A stretch of 64,000 bases of DNA, from the NCBI GenBank assembly GCA_050084515.1, contig CM114272.1, positions 61,814,001-61,878,000 of the forward strand. Direction: 5' to 3'. Origin of the DNA: Blasia pusilla. Its lineage: Eukaryota > Marchantiophyta > Marchantiopsida > Blasiales. The notes beneath the pieces were generated by a model. That model saw only the letters and a list, made by a program, of their open reading frames with translations. It had not been told where the DNA came from and did no database searches. The position numbers and the translations under genes were made by a program. Below are positions 1 to 11,470 of the stretch, piece by piece. Within the stretch, counting starts at the first letter, position 1. Every line of letters begins with the position of its first letter.

Positions 1-564
1 GATCCACAGCGAGGGGAAGCCAAGAAACAGACCATACTTCCTAAGTATTTCACGTACGTTGTCCAAGGCGATGAGGACCCCATCGATGGGTCCTCATCAG
101 AGTTCCCGGAGAGTTGGTGATGTTGTTGGTGTGCAGGCATGGAAGGCGATGGGAGAAGCGAGTGCGACGACTCCTATTGTTGATGCTTAGGAGGAGCATG
201 TGTCAAGCACATTGTTGGGGGCGGCCACTGTTGTGTAACGTGCTCCTTTATTTTCTGCTTCCGATGTTATGACGTTGGGAGGTATGCCCACCGAGGTTTT
301 TCAGCTGGCAGCTACACTATGTTAGCGTGGAGTTGGTGTTCCTATGTCACACTTAGGGGTGATTGCAGAGGAGGTGATGGACCTGCCCTTGGAGCCTATG
401 CTCGGGCCGTCCATGTCAAATTCATGGTAGGGTGCGGCTGCTAGGATGGCGGAGATGCCCGCTAGACCCGCGATATAGCGTGCCATGGCTTCTCCTGGTG
501 GTGTGTTGCTGGATAACCGGGGAGAGGTCTTCCAATTGGTGAGTCCAGGAGGTAGAGCTCTAAG

Positions 565-880
565 TCAGTAGCGTGTCTTGCTAGATTCACAAGCGCAACC
601 CCTGATGTTGGGGGAAGCGGCATTCAGAGGATTGGGCTTGACGAGAGCCAATGTGGAGCGTTGTCCATTCAAGATACAGACATCCTTGGGTGGAGCGAGT
701 ACCACACAGTTTATCACTCGATAGGAGGTTGTGGTGAGGACTTTCCCGAGACATCCTATAGATGAGTCCGTGGTGCGTGCCAAGACGATCATGACTGACG
801 TAGAGTCCTACGACCTCTTGGTTGGTGGAGCGGTGTTGTACCCGATGGGGTTTTCCCTGGATTACTGGGATGAGTCAATG
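565..880 (+). pseudogene. Retroviral-type aspartic protease remnant, copy A
   Basis: The frame reads VLLDSQAQPLMLGEAA from about 575. This is the LLDSGAQ-type active-site segment of retropepsins, with Q where the family has G. The segment ESYDLLVGGAVLYPMG near 810-850 fits the second conserved region. An in-frame stop sits between the two halves. In copy C the corresponding site reads LLDS and then shifts frame by one missing base. The position, after gag and before the methyltransferase, matches copy C. Confidence 0.6.
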
Positions 881-1279
881 TCCTAGAGACCAGGATGGCA
901 GTCGAGTGATGGATGACTTTTTTCATTACGTGTTCAATTCACAGTGGAGTGATCGAGCGACGGCAAGGAGAGATGGCGACTTTAGCAGCATTTAGTAGCG
1001 CCATCATGTGACCTTCAGATTTGATTGAGGGGCATGTCCATATAGAGGACACACCCGCGCCAGACACTTCTAGGGAGAGGAGTGTTATGGTAGCCGCATC
1101 ATTTTGTGGAGGAGAGGTGCCGTTGTGGGGCTCAAGTGAGGAGCTCCGACGTTTATCTGATGAGCATGTGTAGATGGCGTGGAGTGAGGTGTTTGCATCA
1201 GAGCGGGATGGGTTAGAGGAACCCAAGGTAGCCAGGAGTGCTACATTGACCCCTTTGGATACCACTTCGATTGTGTGGT

Positions 1280-2250
1280 GCATCCCAGAGGAGGATATTC
1301 GCGCGTTGGATCTCTTTGGAGGGATCAACAATGGCTTAGCTACTGTTTTGCATGCAAGAGTGGGCGTGCAGCAGTACTTATATGTTGACATTGATGATGT
1401 TGCAAGGGGTGCTTCACTTCACTATGTGGCGTAGTTACACCTCTGATTTCTCAACTTGTTGTCTGCCTCCGCCGTCCAGGGATACCAGAGTTCCCTACCA
1501 AGGGACATTTCATTGCTTGGGGCGCAAGACTTGGAGTGGGTAGGGACCATAGACTTGGTCATTGTTGGTTGGTCAGGGCCAATCGAGTGTTGGACGAGGT
1601 AGCGGATTAGCTGACTCTCGATCCAAGTTGTTTTGGGAGATGATGCGGATCTTGCAACATTTACAAGACCATAAGTCTCATTCTCCATCATACATTGTGG
1701 AGAATGTGCCAATTTTGGGCGATTCGAGATCCCGCGTGGTGACGGGTGCACATCACATGCATGCATGGATTGGCATGGCAGTGTTGTTGGATGCGGCGAG
1801 TGTAAGTTCACGAGCACATCGTCGGTGTCTTTGGTGGACCAACTTGGTGCCATATGAGGTGTTGCGGAGGGCGTATGCGAGAGTGGAGTGCCCCTCCCAT
1901 TTGTTGGTGGATTCTATTTTGGATCCTGGTCATCGATCATAGGCAGTGAGGCACGATGATCGACCGCTATTGACTGTAGTCAACAGGATTGGCATGCCAC
2001 GAGCAGCCTTTCCCACATTGGTGAGATTTCTCGCTTCCTATGCATTCAAGGAGGCTAGGCATGGCTTGGTTTGGGATGACCATGTACAATAGTTAGTGGA
2101 GCCCAACGCCGATGAGCAAGAGGGAGCGATGGGATTTCCCACAGGAGTGACGGCAATATCGTCACTATCAAAGGCATCACGGCGTCATGTCTTGGGTTAG
2201 GCAATGGACCTGAACTGCTTGACATAGACTTTCGGCTTAGGAGTAGTTGA
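1280..2250 (+). pseudogene. DNMT3-like cytosine-5 DNA methyltransferase remnant, copy A
   Basis: Motif I (ALDLFGGINNGL) is at about 1303-1340, motif VI as YIVENVPILGD near 1691-1725, motif VIII as SSRAHRRCLWWTNL near 1805-1845, and the C-terminal MGFPTGVTA...HVLG.AMDLNCLT near 2130-2225. Compared with copies B and C, five bases (the ccatg of TGGCCATGTCAG) are missing at about 1571, which removes the Pro-Cys of the catalytic PCQ motif and shifts the frame. A TAG at 2090-2092 interrupts the reading before the VEPNADE segment. It cannot encode an active enzyme. Confidence 0.85.
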
Positions 2251-2579
2251 GTAGCGTCATTTGCATATGCGACAGATCACAACTGTTGCGTTGGTGAGCC
2301 CCATGCCTACCGAGACGGTTGAGGCAATGGCTGGCATGGGGGCGAGATCCAAGGAGATCGACACACCAGAGGTGATCGGGAGAGACACCCTTGGACTTAT
2401 TGGGATGTTTTGCACGTATGCCAGGAGATGATAGCCACAACATCGAGCGTGGTTCCGGGTACTGCACGTGGAGGAGATTAGAGTTTTCAGTTGGCTGAAG
2501 GGGAGCAACCGAGTTCTACTGTCCGAGATGGGGTTGCACCATAACAACCACTAATACCAACGCCGGAGAGTCCTACCGT

Positions 2580-2870
2580 AGTCACGATGGAAACTTGGGA
2601 GCCAGATATGGGCCCTAAGTTGACTGGAGGAGAGCGGCGCCATATACATTAGTTCCTTAGGAGTTATAGGAGTTGTTTTGCATTTAGTATGTATGATTTG
2701 GATACGCTAAAGGGTCCATGGATCCGCATTGAGTTGTCGAGCGACACGCCGATCTTCCAACAATCCTACAAGTACAATGACATGGAGAGGGCTCTGATTC
2801 AGAGTGGGAGTCAGGACTTGGTTGGAGCAGGATTAGTGGAGATGTCGTATGGAGAGAGGTTGGGATTTTT
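2580..2870 (+). pseudogene. Reverse transcriptase N-terminal fragment, copy A
   Basis: The frame reads a CFAF/YDLDTL..PGIRI-like lead-in, then DTPIFQQSYKYNDMERALI. This matches DTPIFRRPYKYYDMERALI in copy B and DTPIFRRPYRYSDMERDLI in copy C, the conserved start of the Ty3/gypsy RT domain. The catalytic YxDD region is not present, because the element breaks off near 2870. Confidence 0.7.
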
Positions 2871-3963
2871 TACAACAGAAGGAGTACCAAAGGATTGCCG
2901 CCTCATGCAAAAGAGGTTCAACAAAGAGAGAATGAACTCTTAAGCTTTCTCTCTTTAAGATATACCTTCTATCTCCCCAAACCCTTAATGTGATGACCTA
3001 CACACATATAACATCTCCTTCATCCTAAACTTGCTATTGTGGATCAAAGGTCACTTTTAAAATATAGAAAGTTAACTTTCTTGAATTAAAAAATTCATCT
3101 GAAGTAGTAAGTTCTTCAAATAGACCAGGGGGGGATTACAACCAAGGAGAAATGTGCACTTGTAGGTTATCCTACTCCCCAACATGTCATCCCCAACTAT
3201 AACCATCCTTTGTTAGTCATAGTTAAGTTAGAGTCTATGACATGTAGCCCATAAGTGAGAAAGAACTGGCCAAAAACAGAAAAGACAAAGAATATGAGAT
3301 AAAGGTGAAAGTGGAGGGCCATAAGTTGGTGAAAAGTAAGATAAGGATGAGATTGCACATAGATGTGATAAGATGAGATAAGAAGCTTAGAGTCTAAAGA
3401 AGATTCTCATGCTATGAGAATATGACATGTGGTATAAGGATGGGTAGAGCTAATTTTTCTTCATTGTACCTATCTCTAAGTATATAAAAGACGAGGAGAG
3501 GTCTCAAAGGGCATTCTACCTTTGAGCAACTCTAGAGTGGTCTTATTAGCTTGAGAATTACATCAACTTACTGGGCTCAACATTTGATCTCCCTCTAAGC
3601 ACTACACGGATATTCTTTACTTCACTATAGAAGACGTGATTGTTGTCTTGTCAATCATCGTATTTCACAATTTGTCTTATGAAGTTTCATCCATCTCAAC
3701 TACTCCCGACTACCTTACTTCTTGCTTTTCACTCGTAACTTGACTAAAGAGTCTTTCACCTATCTTGTTTAATCCTCACTCCCCGACAATTACTAAGTCC
3801 CTTTTCTCCTAACTTTCTTTTTAAATTGCAAGTCCATCTAGACTAGGGTTAATCCCACTCTGCCATCGATTTTGAGTTGTCAACTTTTGTTAGCATGGAG
3901 CTTTCACAGGTGTCATGATTAACGTATTCCTATCATGTAAGAGCCGATTCGAATAAGTCCAAA

Positions 3964-3992
3964 CTAGTGTAGATCCATGTGATGCACATGTT
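3964..3992 (-). mobile_element. Helitron-like 3' terminus
   Basis: On the minus strand the sequence ends in a short palindrome (ATGTG/CACAT arms) followed by ATCTACACTAG and then T, as expected for a Helitron 3' end (hairpin, about 10 nt, CTRR, host T). I could not place a convincing 5' TC terminus for this copy. Confidence 0.4.
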
Positions 3993-4138
3993 TAAAAATT
4001 TCCTCCCATAATTATAATTGACTGTTAAAATGATCAAATCACATTTTAAATTAATTCCAAATGCCATAGAAGGAGAAGCTAACGAAGGACACTCATAGAT
4101 ATATAGAGTAGTTGGTGCCCGTACTCTACACGAGTGAT

Positions 4139-4272
4139 ATTCAAAATTTAAAATCCTTCCGATTTTTATACCTTATTGTCCCCCCTTAAGTGAACTCTTT
4201 AAGGGGTTTTGCACCATAAAACAGATGTCAACATTCAAATTTTAAAATCCCTCCGGTTTTTATACCTTATTA
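4139..4272. repeat. Direct repeat, two copies about 92 bp apart
   Basis: The string ATTCAAAATTTAAAATCC... ending TTTTTATACCTTATT occurs at 4139-4181 and again, slightly changed, at about 4231-4272. It lies in intergenic AT-rich DNA and no function is suggested. Confidence 0.7.
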
Positions 4273-5369
4273 GTAAGGTGCCCACTTGATGCATAGGAAA
4301 CAAAAAAATGTTTGAAAAACTCTTGTTAGTATACAACCCATGAAAAAAAGAAGATATTGCACATAAATTTAGTTTTTTTTCTTATTACCCATAAAATATA
4401 AAACATTTTCTTGCTATTCGAATATAACGAATCAAACATAAAAATATTTAAAACAAAAATTCTCCTCTTGATGACGAGATTCCTATGATGTCCAACCCAC
4501 GAAGGCGTAAACACTGTACTGTAATGGTTCTCAGCAGGAACCGGGTAACCGGATCCCATGACCGGCTACCGGTCCATGTCGCGAGACTCGCGCACGTTTT
4601 GAAACACTGGACTTTCTCTCTCTCTTCTGACGATCGGAACTGCAAGAAATGGAACGATTCTTGTGATCGGAGACGTAAACGGACTGTCCGTCCCATTCGA
4701 CCCACATTCGGACGCGAAGTGGCTTCAGCGCCTGCGAGAAAGAGTCATCTCGGCCAGGTGTGTCCGGGTCGTTGCCGATTTGATTTGCAGAAAGGTTGAG
4801 GTTCCGAAGTGGTAAAGTGTTTGTGGAGTCGAGCTAAGAACAGAGCCTTTGATCATAAGAGGTCCACTTTCAAGATCCCGTAAACCGTTTTGTTGGTGAA
4901 GGCGAGTGCATTTATCCTTGCTGTGATTACTTGTTAGAAAAGAATGGGGATGGAATGGCCAGTGCATATTGGCCGCTTAGTCATTGGACGACAGCATTCC
5001 CGAGCGTAATTGTGGAAATGAGAGTCTTGCCATTAGATGGCCGAGGCGGGCAAGACATGTCGTGAATGTTTTCGTTGAATTTTGAGTAGTTGTTTCCGTG
5101 TGGAGCTAAAATGTTTGCTCCAGAAGGCTGGGCTTACACGATGGAGTCCTGATTTCTGCTTTTCTTTTCTTTTTTTCGGGCGAGGGAGGACGGGATCTCG
5201 ATGTGGAAGACGAGCTTATCTCATTGCGAGAGTGTGCTGGAAGTTGTTAGAAATTTAGAATAGAGTTAGAACAACTTCTCGGTATACTGTAAGGAGCCCC
5301 GTGTTAATGTTCTACCCTCATTTGATGTTGAAAGACAGATCGCTTGAGCTGGTGGACGCGAAAGGAAAA

Positions 5370-8300
5370 ATGACGCAGTTCGAATTTTTAGGGATGAATT
5401 TCACGTGCGCCATGGATTCGTTCAAGCAATTTGAGATACCCCCAAATGACTGTCTATTGCCTCTGATATCCAAAATTCTAGGTTACTGTATTGTGGTTGG
5501 AGCGAGCATTGTGAAGCTTCCACAGGTAGGAACCGCTAGCTCGTTCATTGGAGTGAGTCCCCTTGAACGTCTGGATCACCTCTGTTATTCTCTTTGCATG
5601 CTGGGTGAAACCGGTCACTGAAAGCTGTTTCACCAAAGTTTGCATTATGAAATGCAATCTTTGTTGAAATCAAGGCTGAGTGGTGGATGAGCAGTGTTAA
5701 ATTCATAACTACGTCTGTTTGTAAAAATAAACGGGGGTCGGAATTTGCTGGAAAATAGTAGCCAATTCAAAAACTGGGGTTTCTCACTCTGAGTGGACTT
5801 TGCGACTCTGTAAGACGTTAATTTTTAAAGAATTCAAAACCTTGAACTTCCTATGGATGGTGGCATTTAGGAAGCAATCGTTTTGAGTATTGGACGAGTC
5901 TTCAAACTGCCATGTTCAGGTTTGTATGGTGATGTCTGTATGCCAGTGTCTGGTCTCCACTTTCAGACCATACGAACGAGGAATTTGTGGTCCAAGATAT
6001 GTATCTTTAACCAATTGGACTTTGTCACAGAAGAAACCAAGTAGCTATTTGTTCTAGGTCTTGTCTGGACCAATTTTTGTTGCAAGGCATCCTCACAGGA
6101 ACTAGTATCTATTGTGTCTGATGAATGTGGCAGTTCCGTTATCTATCCCTCACTGGACCACTCTTCTGTTGTTCAGATCATTATTATCTTGAAGAACAGG
6201 AGTGTTGAAGGATTGAACAAAACATCCTTTGAGCTGGAGGTTGTGGGTTTTACAATTGCTCTGGCTTACTGTCTGTATAAGCAACTCCATTTTTCAGCTT
6301 ATGGAGAATTGGTATTCCTACTTCTTCAAGGCAAGTTAGATCTTTGTTGCTTTCTTCTGATAGTCCGTGTTCAGCTTGTCGTTTGGAATGTTGTCGTCTT
6401 GGTATTTCCTTAGAACTCTACCAGCTGTACACCTTCACTGTTAGTAATTGGCAAGTGGATGTGGAAGTAGGACGATTGGTCGTGGACATAGGGAATTTGG
6501 AGGTTGGAGTAGTTAACGAGTTTTCTTCATCAGCCCTTACAATCTAGGGGGCTCCGGAACATGGCATTTCACCTATGATGCATCCACTCATCCAATCTTA
6601 CGTCATGCAGGAATCATTTTGCTTACACTGATATATTATTATTCAACAAATTTGGGACCTAGTACTTGGTTAAAGTCTGCAATGTATCCATTTTTATGAA
6701 GAGGTGTTGCATCGAGAAATATATGCATGTATGTTATATTTCTAGCAGATAGATCATACAGAATGCAACTTATGAGCAATCATGGTTCCTCAAAGAATAG
6801 CTCAAGATATTGTGAACAATCTTAATCATTTCTGTCAGATACTGTGCTGTTGCACCCTCGCTTCTGGCTGGTAACGTCAGTGGAACAGTGATTGAAACAC
6901 TCTATGTAAGTTCATTTTGTGAAATCATTCTTGTGCGCACAGACCATCAATTCTTTCCTCTGACATTTGGTTTGCCTTTGGTCCATACTTCTTTATGGTA
7001 GCAAATATCTGGCTTACGAGGTCAAATTTTTTCATCATTCTTAGGTGTCCCTTTTCTGATACCTTCCTGTGACTTAGACACGAAATACAATCTCGCTGTA
7101 CAATAGTCTGCTTCTGTGGTTGCAAATTTTCACTGCCGGCACATGATTCTTGAAATGTCTTGTCACTCACCCAACAAGGTCTCAGGAGGAAGTTTTTGAG
7201 TGTTTCACAAGGACTCACAGCTGCTGAACGTTGCGTCATATTACAGGCTTGTCAGCATGCTATATTTCTTCTCTCCAGAATACCACAAATCTATGAAAAC
7301 TACAGTGTAAGTTTCAATGTTTCATATGAGGACTTAAACTAAAATAGGGTTATTCTACTTATAATTTCAAGGCCTATTTCCATTTTTTATTAACCTGTTC
7401 CAGTTAAATTCACTTCTGGCTCCAATACTGCATAACCAATTTTGGTTGTGCAAGGGGAGGTTAGGATGTCCTGCAATAAGATTCAATCTCGGGGCCTCAT
7501 CCTGTCAGTGTGGTTTTACTGGTCTCACCACATTGAGAGAGAGTGGTGCCTTTAGCATGGTAAAGTGCAATGTACAGAGGGGATATGGCAGGTGATACAT
7601 GAATCGGAATCCTAGGTCAGATGCAAACCTACTGGGTGTGTGCAAGGTCTGAGCATTGCATCAGAGATTATGATTCTGAATGAGCCAGAATTTCTTTCTG
7701 GTGCATGGATCATTTGAAGACCTGTTGGTTTCTCCGTGCAGACTAAAAGCACGGGCCAATTAAGCATCATCACAAATTTGATGGTCCTTGGTGGATGTGT
7801 TGGTAAATCTCTCCATTCTCTGTTCGTGTTTCTCAGACGTGACAGTTGTGTAATGTTTCAGATCATGTTATCATCATGCATCAGATCATCTTTTGGACAA
7901 CGATACTACTTTAGGATATTTTAGTTAAATGGACTAATTTTTCTTTGATCTCTTGGTGCAGTTCGCGTATTTACAAGCATTCAACAGCAGGCACCTAGCA
8001 GCAGTATCCTTTCCAGCTTCTGTGGTTATTAAAATTCGATTGTAAAGTGTTTAGACAATGGAGAAATGTGATTTGATGCAGTACTTGTCATAAGCCCAAA
8101 GTTAGATTCCTACGGCCATGATATGAAGGTTGAGGAATAGTAGTTGTTCAGTGTATCCAGAAGGGTAGCTGCCAGGCATCAGTGGAGAAAGTTTAAAGCA
8201 TGAAGATCTGGAAGTTGGCCATGTCTTAGACCTGACTATCTATTTCAACACCACATTGAATCTTCTGACAGCACTACCAGCTTTAGAGACCAAAATCCTT

Positions 8301-9308
8301 CTTTGAAACCTTCAGTGAGACAGATCCCACACAATTGCTGGCAACTGTTTGCATTTCAGTTTATAGGTCTGCACTTCAGGTAGTCCCAGACCGTATTCAG
8401 TCAACAATATTGCTTTCCTGCAGTGTCTTAGGGACCTGTGTTTCAGAGCTCACCAGACTGGGCTTCTTCTTGGCAGCTTGCAGTGTGTATAAACTCCCTC
8501 ATGTGCTCGTCAGAAAACATGATGGGCATGGAGGTGTCAAAGGAACCGAGTTTAGATGCTTGATCTCCGCCGGGAAACACTTTGGAACAATCTACAATTT
8601 TTGAGCCAGGATTTGCACTCCAACACAAAAACCTTCATGGACCAAGCAATTTGGCAGCTCTTACTATGGACAGGAAGTTACAATTGATTACTTTCGGATA
8701 GATTTTGTGATCGCCCTCTAGCTGGAGGCGGTGCCACTGCTTCCAAATTCCACAGTAAAATTTTAATTTGCATCGAGCTTTTGATGGTCGAAACTATTGT
8801 TCGTAGGAACCAGCAGATTGGCTAGACAGATATTGCTAAGCTAGTCTCCATGCCACTTACTTAAATACCAAGGCTGGAAGGTATACAGAAACACCAGCCC
8901 TTACTGCTCGACTCAAAGCCTGCTATTGCTAAAGCCTCACACGCTCCTTGGGTTGCAGCCAAAATTATTTGGTCTTCCAGGTTTAATGCGGAAATATTCT
9001 AATCTAAGGTATCAACTTCATGTAGAGATATTTGCATCAGAAAACAATGTGTCAGTGAAGAAGCAGTGGGATCTGAAGAATTAACAAACAATATCGTCTG
9101 CTTATTGACATCTTTAAGACCGGCTGGAGGAGGATTTGGACACAAAAGTAAGGTTGGCTTGAACTTGCTGGAGTTGCATGTTGTGACACTTTTTCTTAAC
9201 CAATATTCAGTGATCATGGGCAGTGTTTTTGGGCTCATCACCAACGGCACTATCTTATCACAGATCATTCTTTACAGTGGATCCCAACGGAAAGAAAAGA
9301 AAGCATAG
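5370..9308 (+). CDS. MPDU1: MPDU1 homologue, PQ-loop membrane protein (mannose-P-dolichol utilization)
   Basis: Predicted exons are 5370-5525, 6177-6330, 6611-6683, 6839-6905, 7247-7306, 7742-7802, 7962-8003 and 9211-9308. They sum to 711 nt (236 aa plus stop), matching the usual family length, and all phases agree. The product starts MTQFEFLGMNF, followed by DCLLPLISKILGY and a first PQ motif (VKLPQ, residue 52, end of exon 1). Exon 2 gives FELEVVGFTIALAYC, exon 3 LIYYYS...STWLKS, exon 5 FLLSRIPQIYENY (second PQ), exon 6 KSTGQLS, and exon 8 LITNGTILSQIILY with a lysine-rich tail. In animals MPDU1 is needed for use of dolichol-linked mannose and glucose in the ER; a similar role here is inferred. 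The upstream ATG at 5307 is in frame, but family alignment favours 5370. Intron 2 appears to use a GC donor (AAG|GCAAGT at 6331). Confidence 0.9.
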
Positions 9309-10859
9309 TTTTTGCAACAGAATGATTGAGCTTCAATCTGGACTATGTGCAAATCTTCTGGTCACCTGACAAGAACCGAAAGTCCTCTTCAAGCCTGTGT
9401 CCACAGGCTTGAAGAGGACTGCCGGCATACCACCTGCATTGCCCAGAAAATCAGTCAGGTCCCTTGCTCCCCATTTCATATCCAGCCCTGCATCTGTGGC
9501 AACATTGCAGATTGAAGGAATGGGCATAGTCTAAGGACTATATTGTGGGAGATCCAGTAGTGGACCCAGGAAGTTCATACTTTCATGTACATGAGAAATT
9601 CATGGAATATCTTTTTTCTGCTCACTCTATGGGCTGCAGAGTACTTTTTCTCAAAGCCTCCAACATGTTTTCTTGGTGGTGTGGAGGTTGAGCTGAGTTC
9701 ATACCCAGAAGCTCAGCCGAGGCATGAAACCTGTGAGATCTTCTAGTAATAAAGTAGGTGAAAGATTCTGGGATTGTCATTAGCTGCCCACTACCACCTA
9801 GAGCGGAAGATCATTTTTCAGCCATGCAGAAATTGTTCATTTAATGAAAGTTTGACCTGCATTAGTTGCTGTTGTTCTTGTGGATGTGCAATGCTACAGC
9901 AAAATCACCTGTGGCACCCTTTGTAACTACCCACATGATTTTGGTCTGGCATGTCTCTCTAGACTGACTGAATCAACTGCACTTGTCAGAATTTTTCATG
10001 TCGTTATGATTCTTGTGAGGGAACTGCATCTACGAAGTACTTTGGGCCATGATGGGTGCCAACACTCACCCTCATATGGCTCACACTTTCGCCAGTAAGT
10101 TACATGACCCTCACAAGGTTCTCACTTTCCTAGGAGGTTGAAGGTTTGCCGCACCAAGCAAAATTAGGAACATTTCATGAATCTTTGGTCCCATCTCAAC
10201 ATGAGTTTAAATGTGCTGCTCACAACACAAATGAGGAGCTTGTTTGTATTTAAAATATTACTTTCATGCATGATTTTGTCTTATGTGGGAGAGAAGGATT
10301 CAGATATTATGGAGACTTTCTATAATTTTTGTCCAATTCCCTGTTTTTGTTATGAAATCCACCCTTTACTATGAGGGAGTTCAAATTTAAGCAATTGAAC
10401 TCTTTCCAAACCCTAAAACTAAAAGGATGAGTGATCTATAGGTTCCACATGAGAAAGATGAGCAGTTAGTCATCTCTTCACTTTTTATATATTTGGAGAA
10501 GAATGAAAATATCGTTTCCTCCAAATATAACCAAAAATGACCTTGTGCAAGCATGTTACTGAATAATCATTGATCTGATCCATAAGTCATCTTGTCAAAA
10601 TAGCAAAACAAAGGATTTGTCGGAAAGAATAATGTCAATGCAATGGAATTGCAATCAATGTGGTCTATTTGCATAATACGAACAATTTGTTGACTCATTT
10701 TGTTTGACCCGGTATAAATCTACATGCTGGTCAACTATGATGTGCCATCTATCAAACACAAATGTAGTTGGTTACATCCATACTACAAACTTCGCCAATC
10801 CTCCCAAATATATGGCTAGATTCATACATATGCAATGATATATTCTCATATATGTCAAA
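9309..10859. other. Intergenic, 3' of the MPDU1-like gene
   Basis: The first part probably holds the 3' UTR. An inverted repeat lies at about 9380-9420 (TCAAGCCTGTG and CACAGGCTTGA arms, then AGAGGACT). From about 10380 the DNA is AT-rich and looks like decayed repeat sequence. No domain or structural RNA was recognised. Confidence 0.5.
9381..9420. repeat. Inverted repeat 3' of the MPDU1-like gene
   Basis: AGTCCTCTTCAAGCCTGTG and its reverse complement CACAGGCTTGAAGAGGACT face each other with almost no spacer, giving a stem of about 19 bp. It lies about 70 bp beyond the stop codon, so it could fold in the 3' UTR or be a small inverted duplication. Confidence 0.75.
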
Positions 10860-10960
10860 ATCATACAACCGTCCTCCTAAATAGTGATTAGGTCTCCTAA
10901 TTTCATATATTGTCCACTGTATGAACTTGGCATGATGTATTATCTTATATTCATCTAGGA

Positions 10961-11067
10961 CTCGTCCATTGTCTCTTGGAAGTAGCGTTAAAAAGGGGGA
11001 TCAAACATAATATATGCCATCCTCTAGGACAACCATCCCAAACAACATGATCGCTACAATTATTACA
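10961..11067 (-). pseudogene. PHD finger remnant, copy B'
   Basis: The minus strand reads RFCNNCSDHVVWDGCPRGWH, then ILCLIPLF, and after a gap WTSPR. This aligns with the CMLC...CDGC..GWHMSC...WICPRC of copy B. One zinc ligand (C of CDGC) has become W, and the last CxxC is lost. An equivalent of the PHD finger in a second, diverged copy shows that the domain belongs to the element family. Confidence 0.65.
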
Positions 11068-11276
11068 GAACCGAACAACATCTAGATACCATTACATTAC
11101 ACCGCAAACCCATAGTTATCAATATCAAGCTCGAATTTACTCCCTTGTCTAAGTATGGAAGTTGACATAAGACATAGTCTATAGTTGTACATGTGTCCTT
11201 CCAAACCATATTTCTCGTCCCTCCAACATGAGGATTCTAGTAGGTAGCATCTCACCAAGATTGAATATAGACAAAG

Positions 11277-11470
11277 TTTGTGTCCGTGGACATGTCTAAG
11301 TCGGTGGATTTACGTCCGTCCTATAAAAGACTTGTCAATGTGGGCCCCATCTTCTCCTTCTTTCTCATCCCTCCCTCCCCACTTGCCTTCGTGATTCACG
11401 GTTTCTCGTTTTCTTCCTCCTCCCACCTCTGCTTCCTCCCCCCTTAGTACCCCGCCCGCCCTTTGTCACG
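11277..11470. repeat. Dispersed repeat related to 50.9-51.4 kb
   Basis: The sequence from TGTCCGTGGACATGTCTAAG through the pyrimidine-rich stretch ending near 11470 is similar to 50905-51060 and 51187-51390 (shared: GTGGA.TTA.GTCCGTCCTAT, GGGCCCCA.CTTC.CCTTC). Here it lies inside the gypsy fragment, replacing integrase sequence. It is probably part of an unrecognised transposable element. Confidence 0.6.

Larger units (their letters stand above)
1..2870 (+). mobile_element. Ty3/gypsy-type element with methyltransferase, copy A (truncated)
   Basis: The left part of the element lies outside the window. Inside it, in order, are the end of the gag-protease linker (a stretch reading EEVMDLP near 370, also found in copy B), a protease remnant, a cytosine-5 methyltransferase remnant and the first part of reverse transcriptase. 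Similarity to copies B and C stops near 2870, shortly after the GLVEMSYGE segment, so the right part of pol is missing. Several frameshifts and stops make it non-coding. Order and strand match copy C. Confidence 0.85.
2871..5369. other. Intergenic: decayed repeat DNA, then upstream region of the MPDU1-like gene
   Basis: No gene is visible. A TATAAAA motif at about 3482-3489, followed by TACCTTTGAGCAAC-type sequence, looks like the promoter part of an old copia-like LTR, but no second LTR or internal domain was found. A Helitron-like 3' terminus is at 3964 and a direct repeat at 4139-4272, both listed separately. From about 4480 the base composition rises toward the gene; this part probably holds its promoter and 5' UTR. 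Confidence 0.4.

Noticed and set aside
6388-6547. Exon at 6388 for the MPDU1-like gene
   Set aside because: The exon at 6611-6683 gives the expected LIYYYS...STWLKS sequence and correct phases on both sides.
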